Assembly (NCBI GenBank): GCA_965246835.1
Contig: CBDFFQ010000001.1
Span: forward strand, 806,001-870,000
Origin: JANPPS01 sp965246835
GTDB lineage: Bacteria > Pseudomonadota > Alphaproteobacteria > Acetobacterales > Acetobacteraceae
Reading direction: 5' to 3'
Length of the DNA: 64,000 bases
The notes below the pieces were generated by a model, which was given only the letters and a program-made list of their open reading frames with translations, did no database searches and was not told where the DNA came from. The position numbers and the translations under genes were made by a program. This document shows, in pieces, positions 24,279 through 32,732 of the stretch; the first letter of the stretch is position 1; each line of letters starts with the position of its first letter.

Positions 24279-25373
24279 TCACGAGCCCGCCTTGAATCGC
24301 GCCCACATCCGCGTGCGCGCCCGGTCCGTTGCCTGTGACGGCGCGCGGGCGGTGAAGAAGCGGGGTTTGGTGGCGTCCGGGAACACGTTGGCGTCGGCGC
24401 GGATCGCCTCCTCGATCAACGGGCGGCTGCCGGGGACGGCGTTGGGGTAGCGGACCTGATTGGTGATCGCGGCCATCACGTCGGGCTGCAGCAGGAAGTC
24501 GATGAAGCGCTGCGCATCGGCCGGGTGCGGCGCGTCCTTGGGGATCGCCAGCATGTCGAACGTCAGCTGCGCGAACTCCTTCGGCGCCACATAGCGCACC
24601 TCTTTCTGCCCGGCCTCCTTCGCCCGCGCCGCCGCCTGGATCACGTCGCCGGAATAGCTCATCACGAGGCAAGTCTGGCCTGCTGCCAGCGCTTCCACCG
24701 CGCCGCCGCTGGCGAAGGTGCGGATGTAGGGGCGGATCGCCATCAGCGTCTTCTCGACATCCGCCAAGTCTTTGGCGTCGCTGCTCTCCGGGTTGCGGCC
24801 CAGATATTTCAGCACGCTCGGGATGGTGTCGATCGCGCTGTCCATCAGCGTGATGCCGCAGGGCGCCAGCAGCTTCGCATGCTCGGGCTTCAGCAGCAGG
24901 TCCCAGCTATCGAGCGGCGCCTGAGGATCGAGCGCCTGGATCCGCTCCGGGATTAGGCCGAGGCCGACGCTACCCCAGAGATAGATCGCGCCGAACTTGT
25001 TGCCGGGATCGGATGCGGCCACCCGCTGCATCAAGGTCGGATCGAGGTTGGACCAGTGCGGCACGCGCGCGCGGTCGATCGGCAGCAAGGCCTTGGCCGT
25101 GATCAGGCGGGAGAAGGTGGGCTCGTTGGTCGGCACCACGATGTCGTAGCCGGACCGCCCGGCCAGCAGCTTGGCCTCCAGCGTCTCCAGGCTGTCATAC
25201 ACGTCGTAGCGGACCTTGATGCCGGTCTCGGCGGTGAAGCGCTCCAGCATCTTGGGATCGATATAGTCGGTCCAGTTATAGACGTTGATCACCCGCTCCT
25301 GGGCGTGCACCGGGGCCGGCATGGCCAGCGAAAGCGCCAGGAATGTGACCAGAAACGTGAACAAAGTCTTCAT
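24279..25373 (-). CDS. polyamine-type periplasmic substrate-binding protein (PotD/PotF-like)
   Basis: 364 aa. Signal peptide MKTLFTFLVTFLALSLAMPA with cleavage near VHAQE. The mature start RVINVYNWTDYIDPKMLERF is the classic PotD/PotF opening; later YDIVVPTNEPTFSRL and MSYSGDVIQAA also match. It binds a cationic polyamine or related compound in the periplasm and delivers it to the two permeases. ATG 25373 is preferred over the GTG 15 bases upstream because the signal peptide starts there. The neighbouring amidase and gamma-glutamyltransferase suggest an amide-linked substrate, so putrescine or spermidine specificity should not be assumed. Confidence 0.88.
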   Translation of the reverse strand: MKTLFTFLVTFLALSLAMPAPVHAQERVINVYNWTDYIDPKMLERFTAETGIKVRYDVYDSLETLEAKLLAGRSGYDIVVPTNEPTFSRLITAKALLPIDRARVPHWSNLDPTLMQRVAASDPGNKFGAIYLWGSVGLGLIPERIQALDPQAPLDSWDLLLKPEHAKLLAPCGITLMDSAIDTIPSVLKYLGRNPESSDAKDLADVEKTLMAIRPYIRTFASGGAVEALAAGQTCLVMSYSGDVIQAAARAKEAGQKEVRYVAPKEFAQLTFDMLAIPKDAPHPADAQRFIDFLLQPDVMAAITNQVRYPNAVPGSRPLIEEAIRADANVFPDATKPRFFTARAPSQATDRARTRMWARFKAGS

Positions 25374-25430
25374 GCCGTATTTCCCCACCGCGGCGGAACC
25401 CTAGCCAGCACGGCCTGGATTGAAAAGCGC

Positions 25431-26900
25431 TCAGCCGGGATCGCGGAACCCCGGCATCCCCGAGATCGGCGGAGCCCGACGCAATGCCGCGAGGTCCGGC
25501 ACCGGCCGGGCGGTCCGCGCATCCGCAGCCAAATGCCGTTCGAGCGCCGCCGCGACCGCCAGCACCTCCCGGTCGCCATGGCGCTTCCCCACGATCTGCA
25601 GCCCGAACGGCATCCCGTTCGCATCGAGGCCGACGGGCAGCGACACCGCGGGATGCCCGGCCAATGTCACGGCATAAGCCAGCGCCAGCCAATGAAAATA
25701 GGTCCGCGTGGGCCGGCCGTCGATCGCCGCGGGATAGAGCTCGGTCCAGGGGCGCGGGCTCAGGGTGATGCTGGGGGTGATCAGCACGTCGTGCTCGGAG
25801 AAGAAATGCTGCCAGCGCCGATACAGTGCGGTCTGCTGCGCTGTGGCCCGGGCGACGTCGGTGGCGGTGTGGCGCAGGCCCTCGGCAACGTTGGCGTGGA
25901 TGTTGGGGCCAACCTCGCCGGGGCGGGTGCGGACTTTCTCCGCATGCGTCGTGAGGAACGACACCGCACGCAGCACCTCGAACGCCTCATCGGCCCCGGT
26001 GCAATCCGGTGTCGCGTCCACTGACTCGCCGAAGACACCGCGGAACAGCGCCGATTTGTCGTGGAACGCCGTCGCGACCAGGCGCTCGGTCGGCGCGAAG
26101 CCCATATCGGGGGTGAACGCCGCGCGGAGGCCAGACAGGTCCACGGCCGGGAGCGGCCAGAACGGCTCCCCCAGCGGCACCGAGAGCGGGTCCCGTGCAT
26201 CATACGCCGCCATCACCGACAGCATCAGCGCCGCATCGTCCACGGTCCGCGCCATCGGCCCCAGCACCGCGAGGCCAGACCAGCCATGCGCCCGGCCCTC
26301 ATGCGGCACGAGGCCCGGCGTCGGCCGGAAGCCCACGACGCCACAAAACGACGCCGGGTTGCGGAGCGAGCCGCCGGTGTCGGACCCCGAAGCGAGCGGC
26401 ATCATCCCGCAGGCCAGCGCCGCTGCCGACCCGCCCGATGACCCCGCCGCCGAGCGCACCGGATCGAACGGGTTGCCGGTCGCGCCGTGCACCACATTGC
26501 GCGTATTGGCCCCGGCCGCGAACTCCGGCGTGTTGGTCTTGCCGATGATCACGCCGCCCGCGGCCCGCAGCCGCGCGACGCTGCCGAGGTCCGCCCGCGC
26601 CATGTTGTCGCGGAAAATCGGGCTGCCGTAGGTGGTCGGCAGGCCGGCCGCGTCCTCCATATCCTTGATGCCGACCGGCAGGCCGTGCAGCGCGCCCAGC
26701 GCCTCCCCGGCCATGACCGCTCGCTCGGCCTCGCGGGACGCGGCCCGGGCCGCGTCATCGTCCCGGGCGATCACGGCGTTGATGGCCGGGTCGATCGCGT
26801 CGATGCGGGCGAGGCAGCTGTCCAGCAGCTCGACCGGGGACAGGCGCTTCGTGCCGATCAGGCGCCTCGCGTCGATGGCGGTGAGGTCGCAGGGCTCCAT
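25431..26900 (-). CDS. amidase signature family hydrolase
   Basis: 489 aa. The Ser-cisSer-Lys triad region is evident: lysine in LPVGIKDMEDAAG (about residue 79) and the signature SAAGSSGGSAAALACGMMPL with SGSDTGGSLRNPASFCG (about 150-190). It hydrolyses amide bonds in the cytoplasm; substrate unknown. It resembles GatA but stands in a catabolic operon without gatB or gatC, so a glutamyl-tRNA role is unlikely. Two bases separate it from the upstream GGT-like gene, and the binding-protein gene follows after 57 bases. ATG 26898-26900 gives the expected MEPCDLTAIDARRLI start. Confidence 0.9.
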   Translation of the reverse strand: MEPCDLTAIDARRLIGTKRLSPVELLDSCLARIDAIDPAINAVIARDDDAARAASREAERAVMAGEALGALHGLPVGIKDMEDAAGLPTTYGSPIFRDNMARADLGSVARLRAAGGVIIGKTNTPEFAAGANTRNVVHGATGNPFDPVRSAAGSSGGSAAALACGMMPLASGSDTGGSLRNPASFCGVVGFRPTPGLVPHEGRAHGWSGLAVLGPMARTVDDAALMLSVMAAYDARDPLSVPLGEPFWPLPAVDLSGLRAAFTPDMGFAPTERLVATAFHDKSALFRGVFGESVDATPDCTGADEAFEVLRAVSFLTTHAEKVRTRPGEVGPNIHANVAEGLRHTATDVARATAQQTALYRRWQHFFSEHDVLITPSITLSPRPWTELYPAAIDGRPTRTYFHWLALAYAVTLAGHPAVSLPVGLDANGMPFGLQIVGKRHGDREVLAVAAALERHLAADARTARPVPDLAALRRAPPISGMPGFRDPG

Positions 26901-26902
26901 GC

Positions 26903-28510
26903 CTAATACCCCAACGCCATGCCGTCCTTGCGCGGGTCCGAACCGCCGATCAGGCAGCCGCGCGCGCGGTCGATCCAGATGGCCTGGCCGCCGCCATGCG
27001 GGCGCTCCACCGTGATCGCGTCATGCCCCAGCCGCGCCAGCCGGTCGATGGTGGCGAGCGGGATGCCGCGCTCCACCTCGAGCTTGCCCTGAGTGGGGAA
27101 CACCCGCGGCAGGTCGAGCGATTGCTGGATGTCGAGCCCGTATTCCATCATGTTGCTGAGGAACCAGCTCTGCCCCATCGGCTGGAAATGCCCACCCATC
27201 ACGCCGAACGGCATCACGGCCTGGCCGGCCTTCGTGACCATGCCGGGAATGATGGTGTGCATGGGGCGCTTGCGCGGCGCGATGCAGTTGGGGTGGCCGC
27301 GCTGGAGGCGGAAGCCCATGCCGCGGTTCTGCAGCATCACGCCGGAGTTCGGCGCCAGGATGCCGGAGCCGAAACCCTGGAACAGCGAGTTGATGAAGCT
27401 GCACGCATTGCCGTCCCGGTCCACCACGCAGAGATACACGGTGTCCCGATGCACCGGCAGCATCGCCTCCCCCGCTGCAGGCATGTCCCGCATGGCCGCG
27501 CCATCGTCGATCAGCGCGCGCAGCCCGGCGAGGTAGCCCGGGTCCAGCAAACGCGCGACCGGGACGTCCGCCTGGGCCGGATCCGCCAGGAAAGCGTCAC
27601 GGTCGCGATACACCAACCGGGCGGCTTCGACATGACGATGCAGGCGGAGCGGATCGAGCGGGCCGCCGGCATGCGGAAACTTTTCGACGATGCCGAGCAG
27701 CATCAGCGCCATAAGGCCGGAGCCGTTGGGCGGGCACTGCCAGACCTCGTGCCCATGCCAGTCCGTGCGGATCGGCGTCACGAACTCGGCGCCCGTCAAG
27801 CCCTCGGCGAAATCGGCTTCGGTGTGCAGGCCGCCCTGGGCGCGGAGGGTGGCCACCATGTCGGCCGCGACCGGACCCTCATAGAACGCCCGGGCCCCGT
27901 GCTTCGCGACCAGGCGCAGGGTCTCGGCCAGCCGGGGCTGCACGAACCGGTCCCCCTCCCGGGGCGCGGCGCCGTTGGGCAGGAATGCCTCGGCCCCGGT
28001 GCGGCGCAGCTTGTTTTCCAGCAGGCGCCAGTCGAACGCCACCCGGTGATGCACCGGCCAGCCCTCGGCCGCGAAGGCGATCGCCGGCTGCAACAGCGTA
28101 TCGAGCCCACGCGTGCCATGCGCGGCCAGCAGCGTTTCCCACGCCGAGAGCGCGCCCGGAATGGTGACAGTGTGGGGGGAGGTGTTCTCAAGCGAGGTGA
28201 TGCCGCGGCCCTCGAACCAGTCGATCGTGGCCGCCGCCGGCGCCCGGCCGGAGCCGTTCAGCGCATGCACCGTGCCGCCGGTCGGCGCGTAGAGGCAGAA
28301 GCAGTCGCCGCCGATCCCGGTCGATTGCGGCTCGATCACCGCGAGCACCGCCGCCGCCGCCACCGCCGCATCGAGCGCGTTGCCGCCCGCCCGCAACACA
28401 TCCAGCGCCGTCAATGTCGCGGCCGGCATGCTGGTGGCCGCCATGCCGTGCGCGGCGTAAACCGGGCTGCGGCCCGCCAAGTGGAAATCGCGGTGGCCGG
28501 TCGGGGTCAT
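26903..28510 (-). CDS. gamma-glutamyltransferase family protein (Ntn hydrolase)
   Basis: 535 aa. GGT fold with the cleavage/nucleophile threonine at T357 in HRDTVYLCVVDRDGN, preceded by GGNALDAAVAAAAVLAVIEP and STGIGGDCFCLY, and followed by SLFQGFGSGI and PRKRPMHTIIPGM. The catalytic small subunit is complete. There is no signal peptide, so it is cytoplasmic. AAGGAAAACCC precedes ATG 28510, which sets the start; a longer frame upstream has cysteine-rich sequence without family similarity. First gene of the operon with the amidase and polyamine-type transporter, suggesting removal of a gamma-glutamyl or acyl group from an imported amide. Confidence 0.88.
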   Translation of the reverse strand: MTPTGHRDFHLAGRSPVYAAHGMAATSMPAATLTALDVLRAGGNALDAAVAAAAVLAVIEPQSTGIGGDCFCLYAPTGGTVHALNGSGRAPAAATIDWFEGRGITSLENTSPHTVTIPGALSAWETLLAAHGTRGLDTLLQPAIAFAAEGWPVHHRVAFDWRLLENKLRRTGAEAFLPNGAAPREGDRFVQPRLAETLRLVAKHGARAFYEGPVAADMVATLRAQGGLHTEADFAEGLTGAEFVTPIRTDWHGHEVWQCPPNGSGLMALMLLGIVEKFPHAGGPLDPLRLHRHVEAARLVYRDRDAFLADPAQADVPVARLLDPGYLAGLRALIDDGAAMRDMPAAGEAMLPVHRDTVYLCVVDRDGNACSFINSLFQGFGSGILAPNSGVMLQNRGMGFRLQRGHPNCIAPRKRPMHTIIPGMVTKAGQAVMPFGVMGGHFQPMGQSWFLSNMMEYGLDIQQSLDLPRVFPTQGKLEVERGIPLATIDRLARLGHDAITVERPHGGGQAIWIDRARGCLIGGSDPRKDGMALGY

Positions 28511-28599
28511 GGGTTTTCCTTGTGCATCGCGCAACGCTGGCACGGCGCTTTTCGGGTGGCAATCTTGGCAACAAGGCGCCACCCGCCCTACAAACCAGC

Positions 28600-28944
28600 A
28601 TGACGGACGCCAGCCCCCCCGCGACTCTCGACGATTTCCACCGGATCGACATCGGCACGATCACGGACGCGCAGCCCTTTCCGGAGGCGCGGCGCCCCGC
28701 CATCAAGCTGTGGATCGATTTCGGCGATGGCATCGGCACCAAGCGGTCCTCCGCCCAGATCACCGAACACTACGACCCGGCCTCCCTCGTGGGCCGCCAG
28801 GTCTGCGCCGTCGTGAACTTTGCTCCGCGCCAGATCGGCAAGTTCCTCAGCGAGGTGTTGACTTTGGGGATGCCGGATGCGGCGGGGCACGTGGTGCTGG
28901 TGGCGCCGGGGCATGCGGTGCCGAATGGAGGACGGCTGTTTTGA
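28600..28944 (+). CDS. csaA: CsaA-type tRNA-binding/chaperone protein
   Basis: 114 aa single OB-fold protein of the EMAP II/Arc1p tRNA-binding class. Diagnostic string: RPAIKLWIDFGDGIG, KRSSAQITEHYDP, GRQVCAVVNFAPRQIGKFLS, LTLGMPD. CsaA binds tRNA-like RNA and has been linked to export of some proteins in Bacillus. The start ATG 28600 is the first giving the family N-terminus. Its stop overlaps the TTG start of gpt, so both are expressed together. Confidence 0.9.
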   Translation: MTDASPPATLDDFHRIDIGTITDAQPFPEARRPAIKLWIDFGDGIGTKRSSAQITEHYDPASLVGRQVCAVVNFAPRQIGKFLSEVLTLGMPDAAGHVVLVAPGHAVPNGGRLF

Positions 28945-29423
28945 CCGCACCTAGTCCCACCTACGCGACCGTCACCTGGGACCAGTTGCACCGGGACGCG
29001 CGCACGCTGGCCGCGCGCCTCATGCCGCTCGGCCCGTTCCGCGGCATCGTGGCCATCACCCGCGGCGGCCTGATCCCGGCGGCGATCGTGGCGCGGGAGC
29101 TGGAATGCCGGCTGGTGGAGACGATCTGCGTTGCGTCCTATGACGACGAGAAGATCGGCAAACCCCAGGTGCTGAAGCCCGCCGCGGCCGCAGGCGATGG
29201 CACCGGCTTCGTGATCGTGGACGATCTGGTGGACACCGGCGTGACGGCCCGCCTGGTGCGCCAATTGCTGCCGGGCGCGCATTTCGCCTGTCTGTATGCC
29301 AAGCCCGAGGGCCAGGGCGTGGCGGACACCTGGATCGCCGAGGTGCCGCAGCAGACCTGGATCCTGTTCCCGTGGGACACGGCGCCGCTATTCGTGGCGC
29401 CGCTGGCCCGCGACCCCGGCTAG
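28941..29423 (+). CDS. gpt: xanthine/guanine phosphoribosyltransferase
   Basis: 160 aa type I phosphoribosyltransferase for purine salvage (xanthine or guanine plus PRPP to the nucleotide); E. coli Gpt is 152 aa. FRGIVAITRGGLIPAAIVAR forms the N-terminal strand-loop and FVIVDDLVDTGVTARLV is the PRPP-binding motif; WILFPWD near the C-terminus matches the base-binding hood of Gpt. The start is TTG 28941, supported by GGAGG at 28926-28930 and by overlap with the csaA stop; no ATG or GTG lies between. A longer frame from 28509 would run through csaA and is not credible. Confidence 0.88.
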   Translation: MTAPSPTYATVTWDQLHRDARTLAARLMPLGPFRGIVAITRGGLIPAAIVARELECRLVETICVASYDDEKIGKPQVLKPAAAAGDGTGFVIVDDLVDTGVTARLVRQLLPGAHFACLYAKPEGQGVADTWIAEVPQQTWILFPWDTAPLFVAPLARDPG

Positions 29424-29470
29424 GGCATCATTCGACCGAAGGGATTGAGTTGCTCCAGGTTTAGGTTGCG

Positions 29471-29512
29471 TAGAGCGCTACTCCCAAGCCGAGCGGCTCG
29501 GGAAGCGCTCTA
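29471..29512. other. 42-bp near-perfect palindrome between gpt and tRNA-Arg
   Basis: TAGAGCGCT (29471-29479) pairs with AGCGCTCTA (29504-29512). Inside, TCCC pairs with GGGA and AGCCG with CGGCT, with one mismatch and a small bulge. It may end gpt transcription, but no T-run follows on either strand, so it could equally be a mobile palindromic element or processing signal ahead of the tRNA. Confidence 0.6.
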
Positions 29513-29559
29513 GACCCTTGCGAGCCGGCAGGGCCTGGGCTAAACCGCCGCTCTCTGTG

Positions 29560-29636
29560 GCGCCCGTAGCTCAATTGGATAGAGCACCAGACTACGAATC
29601 TGGGGGTTGGAAGTTCGAGTCTTTCCGGGCGCGCCA
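29560..29636 (+). tRNA. tRNA-Arg (ACG)
   Basis: 77 nt with encoded CCA (29634-29636). Acceptor GCGCCCG pairs with CGGGCGC. Anticodon stem CCAGA/TCTGG holds loop CTACGAA, anticodon ACG (read as ICG). T-arm AGTTCGAGTCT. D-arm AGCTCAATTGGATAGAGC. Confidence 0.95.
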
Positions 29637-29656
29637 GATACCATGATCGGCACCCC

Positions 29657-30373
29657 GTGACAGGCACCGTCGTCGCGATCTCGCGCTTCCCCGTGAAGTC
29701 CATGGCGTCCGAGGCGCTGGCGCACGCTGACCTGCATTGGACGTGGCTGCACGGCGATCGCCAATACGCCTTCGTGCGCGCGGAAGACACGTCGCATTTC
29801 CCCTGGCTCACCGCCCGGGCGGTTCCGCGCATGGTGCAATACCATCCTCACTATACCGGGCCAGAGGACCCCAAATCCGCACTCGAAATCACCGATCCTG
29901 ATGGCCGCGTGTTCGACATCCGGGACCCGGCGCTGTGCGCCCGCCTTAGCGACGAAGCCGGCGAGCCGATCCGGCTTCTGCGGCTCGGCCGCGGCGCCTA
30001 TGACGCGATGCCGGTCTCGATCCTGACCACCACGATGGTGGCGTCGGTTAAGGCGGCCCATGGCGCGCCCGTGACGGCCGCCCGGTTCCGCGCCAACATC
30101 CTGATCGAGCCCGACGAGCCCGGCGTCACCGAGCAGGACTGGCTGGGCAGCAGCTTGGCGTTTGGCAGCGGGGCGCAGCTGCATGTCGATTGGGCGATCC
30201 CCCGCTGCGCCATGATCGGCATCGATCCGGTGACGGCGGTGCGGGATGCCGGGTTGGTGCGGCTGGTGGCGCAGCGATTCGGCAACGCGGTCGGCGCGTA
30301 TTGCGCGGTGCAGGCGCCGGGGGGCGTGCGGGTGGGAGATCGGGGCAGGCTGGCTCGACTGGCGGGGCAGTAA
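29657..30373 (+). CDS. MOSC domain-containing protein
   Basis: 238 aa. The N-terminal MOSC_N barrel begins AISRFPVKSMASEAL. The MOSC domain follows with ARFRANILIEPDEPGVTEQD and the conserved cysteine in IPRCAMIGIDP, where molybdenum-sulfur chemistry takes place in mARC/YiiM-type proteins. A role in molybdenum cofactor-dependent reduction or sulfur transfer is inferred from the family only. The start is GTG 29657, 21 bases after the tRNA; no better ATG is available. Confidence 0.82.
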   Translation: MTGTVVAISRFPVKSMASEALAHADLHWTWLHGDRQYAFVRAEDTSHFPWLTARAVPRMVQYHPHYTGPEDPKSALEITDPDGRVFDIRDPALCARLSDEAGEPIRLLRLGRGAYDAMPVSILTTTMVASVKAAHGAPVTAARFRANILIEPDEPGVTEQDWLGSSLAFGSGAQLHVDWAIPRCAMIGIDPVTAVRDAGLVRLVAQRFGNAVGAYCAVQAPGGVRVGDRGRLARLAGQ

Positions 30374-30435
30374 CGACTTGTCGAGTTTCGTCGGAACCCG
30401 GCGCGACGCGGCCCGCCGTGCCGTAAGACCGCATC

Positions 30436-31398
30436 ATGCGCTATCACCCCGCTCTCCTGCTCCTGATCGCCGGTCTCCTGGCTGCAGGAGGATTGTCCCC
30501 GGCGCGGGCCGAGACCGAGCGGGACGCGCTCGACCGGGCCATGGCCGCCAATCGCCAGAGGGACCCTGCCGCAGCGCTCGCCATCTACCGAGATCTGGAG
30601 AAGGCAGGCAGCCCAGCCGGCGCCCGCATGCTCGGGCTGTTCTACGGCGCGGGGATCGCGGTGGCCAAAGACCCGGTCCGCGGCTGCGACCGGTTCGCCA
30701 AAGCCGAACTGGCCGGCGATCCCGAATCCACCGAATTGCTCGGCGACTGCTACCATAACGGCACCGGGCGCGAGCGGGACTATCTACGATCGGCGCAGCT
30801 CTACACCCTCGCCGGCACACGGGGCGTCAGAGTTGCGTTCTGCGCCCTCGGCAACCAACATCTGCGCGGCGACGGCGTGCCTCAGGACCAGCGCAAGGCG
30901 GCCGAGCTCTGCCGCAAAAGTGCGGAACTGGGCGTGGCGGACGCGCAAACCGATCTCGGTCAAATGTATCTGCTCGGCCAAGGCGTGACCCGGGATCCGG
31001 CGGAGGCCGCGCGCTGGTTCACCAAAGCCAGCAGCCAAGGACAGGCCAACGCGGCGCATCTGCTCGGTCAGCACTACTGGAACGGCGACGGCGGGGTGCA
31101 AGACCGGCCCCTTGCGGCGAAGCTATGGCGGTCGGCAGCGCTGCGCGGGCACCGGTCGTCGCCGTTCTTCCTGTCCCAGTTCTACTTCTCGAGATCGCTC
31201 GACGAGTCCGGGCCGCGCCTCCACACGGAGCCAGCGCTACGGGCCGTCTATTGGGGCACCGTGGCGGCGCAGACCGATCCCGACCCCGCCCGGCGCGCGA
31301 AGGCGGCGGAGTTGGTCGAGATGCTCACGAAGCTGTCCCCAGCGTTGAAAGGCGAGCTGACGGCGCTGCTGGCACGCCGGGAGCCGCCGACCGAATAA
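30436..31398 (+). CDS. secreted Sel1-repeat protein
   Basis: 320 aa. Signal peptide MRYHPALLLLIAGLLAAGGL with cleavage near ARAET. The rest is a run of Sel1-like alpha-helical repeats: AGARMLGLFYGAGIAVAKD, ALGNQHLRGDGVPQDQRKA, TDLGQMYLLGQGVTRDPAEA and HLLGQHYWNGDGGVQDRPLA. Such solenoids mediate protein contacts in the periplasm or envelope. Partner unknown. Single gene, convergent with otsB. Confidence 0.85.
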   Translation: MRYHPALLLLIAGLLAAGGLSPARAETERDALDRAMAANRQRDPAAALAIYRDLEKAGSPAGARMLGLFYGAGIAVAKDPVRGCDRFAKAELAGDPESTELLGDCYHNGTGRERDYLRSAQLYTLAGTRGVRVAFCALGNQHLRGDGVPQDQRKAAELCRKSAELGVADAQTDLGQMYLLGQGVTRDPAEAARWFTKASSQGQANAAHLLGQHYWNGDGGVQDRPLAAKLWRSAALRGHRSSPFFLSQFYFSRSLDESGPRLHTEPALRAVYWGTVAAQTDPDPARRAKAAELVEMLTKLSPALKGELTALLARREPPTE

Positions 31399-31411
31399 CG
31401 TGCGGCGGCGT

Positions 31412-32140
31412 CTAAGGCAGCAGCCATTCCGGCTCGGTCACGCATCGCTGCAACCACGCGCGCACCCCGTCCGGCCCGGTGAACCACGCATCCACGCGTA
31501 GCCCGGCGCCACCCAACTGGCGCGCGGCCCGGATGCCGTCTTCGTCCGTGACGTCGTCACCGATGAAGATCGGTAACCGGCCCCGAAACGGCGCTTCCTG
31601 CATCAGCCTATGGACGGCCACCCCTTTGTCCGCGCCGCGGGGCCGGATTTCCCAGGCCATGGATGCCTCCATCACCTGAAAACGCGCGGCTTCTGGAGTG
31701 ATCAGCGCCAGCGCAGCCGCATGGAGGGCCGGACCGATCGCGGGATTGGCGCGGTAATGAAATACTAGGCCGCGCTGCTTTTCCTCCAGCCGGGCGCCGG
31801 GATGGTGCGCAGCGACCGTGCGGGCCTGGACGCGCCAGTGATCCGGCACTTCCGGCAGATCGGCCCGGATCACCGCTGCCTCCGGCTGATGCCGGATCGC
31901 CCCACCATGCTCGCCGGCGACGGCAGTCGGTACGTGTGGCAGCAGCGCGTCGATCTGTGCGATGGGCCGGCCGGTGACGATCGCCAGGGCGCCATCAAGG
32001 CGGTCCCGCAGGGCATTCAGCGTCGATACGAGCCCGGGCGGCACCACGACGCTCTCCGGAGTCGGCGCCAGGTCGAGCAAGGTCCCATCCAGATCGAGCA
32101 GTAAAGCGGCACGGCCAGGCGGCGGTAGGCTCAGCGGCAC
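31412..32140 (-). CDS. otsB: trehalose-6-phosphate phosphatase
   Basis: 242 aa HAD-superfamily phosphatase making trehalose. Nucleophile motif LLLDLDGTLLD (D16, D18), VTGRP, GEHGG, WEIRPRGADKG and metal motif IGDDVTDEDG are all present. No otsA synthase lies in the window. The start codon overlaps the 3' end of the DUF2155 gene by ten bases, so it is the last gene of the NDUFA12-mlaD-DUF2155 operon. Confidence 0.92.
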   Translation of the reverse strand: MPLSLPPPGRAALLLDLDGTLLDLAPTPESVVVPPGLVSTLNALRDRLDGALAIVTGRPIAQIDALLPHVPTAVAGEHGGAIRHQPEAAVIRADLPEVPDHWRVQARTVAAHHPGARLEEKQRGLVFHYRANPAIGPALHAAALALITPEAARFQVMEASMAWEIRPRGADKGVAVHRLMQEAPFRGRLPIFIGDDVTDEDGIRAARQLGGAGLRVDAWFTGPDGVRAWLQRCVTEPEWLLP

Positions 32141-32520
32141 GCGGTGATCCGCACGTCGTAGATCGGATGTTCCAGCACACCCAGCGCGGGCTCGTTGGCA
32201 AACATCCAGCCGCGAAAGCCGGCACTGCCGGGGCGGCTGTCGGCGATCTCTAGGAAGGCGGCGCTGTCCTGCGGCAGGTCGGGCGGGCGGGCGACGCAGC
32301 TGCGCAAGGTGATCGTGAGCGTGCCGAAACTGGTGGCCTGCCCCACGCGGAGGCTCGTGCGGCTGGGCTGGGCGCGGACCTTGTCGAGCAATGCCAGCTC
32401 GGCCGTCACGCGCGGCTGCCAGGCATCCGGGTTGGAGGTCGGCGGGTTCGCGCCCTGGGCATGGGCGGCGCCCGCCTCCAGCATCACCAGTGCGGCCACT
32501 GCGAGGAAGCGGACGGTCAT
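32131..32520 (-). CDS. DUF2155 domain periplasmic protein
   Basis: 129 aa. Signal peptide MTVRFLAVAALVMLEAGAAH, then AQGAN. The mature domain ends RGWMFANEPALGVLEHPIYD and VRITACR, diagnostic of DUF2155, an alphaproteobacterial family usually next to mlaD and the NDUFA12 homologue. Two cysteines (SCVARPP and the C-terminal TACR) could form a disulfide. Function not established. ATG overlaps the stop of the 71-aa gene. Confidence 0.85.
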   Translation of the reverse strand: MTVRFLAVAALVMLEAGAAHAQGANPPTSNPDAWQPRVTAELALLDKVRAQPSRTSLRVGQATSFGTLTITLRSCVARPPDLPQDSAAFLEIADSRPGSAGFRGWMFANEPALGVLEHPIYDVRITACR

Positions 32521-32732
32521 CGCCGCCCGGGTGGCGTCAGATCCTGGACGGCGTTCAGCATGGCCTGGCGAATGACCCCCTCGTCGACCCCCATCAGCAC
32601 TGCGTCCTCGAACGCATCCTGCAGCACTTGGCGGATCTCGGCGTCATTCTCCTCCAGCGTCCGCAGCTTTTCGCGGCACGAGACCGGGGTGCCGTCTTTG
32701 CCCAGCCACCTTGTCCCGGTGGGCTCGCTCAC
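32517..32732 (-). CDS. small conserved-context protein of unknown function
   Basis: 71 aa, acidic, no signal peptide or membrane helix. A helical segment CREKLRTLEENDAEIRQVLQ and DAFEDAVLMGVDEGVIRQAM make up most of it. It is joined to mlaD upstream and DUF2155 downstream by 4-bp overlaps, so it is surely translated with them. I do not recognise the family; a small cytoplasmic partner of the envelope genes is possible. Confidence 0.7.
   Translation of the reverse strand: MSEPTGTRWLGKDGTPVSCREKLRTLEENDAEIRQVLQDAFEDAVLMGVDEGVIRQAMLNAVQDLTPPGRR

Noticed and set aside
25431..26900. Amidase as GatA subunit of the aspartyl/glutamyl-tRNA amidotransferase
   Set aside because: The signature residues are shared, but gatB and gatC are not adjacent and the gene is inside a transport and hydrolase operon.
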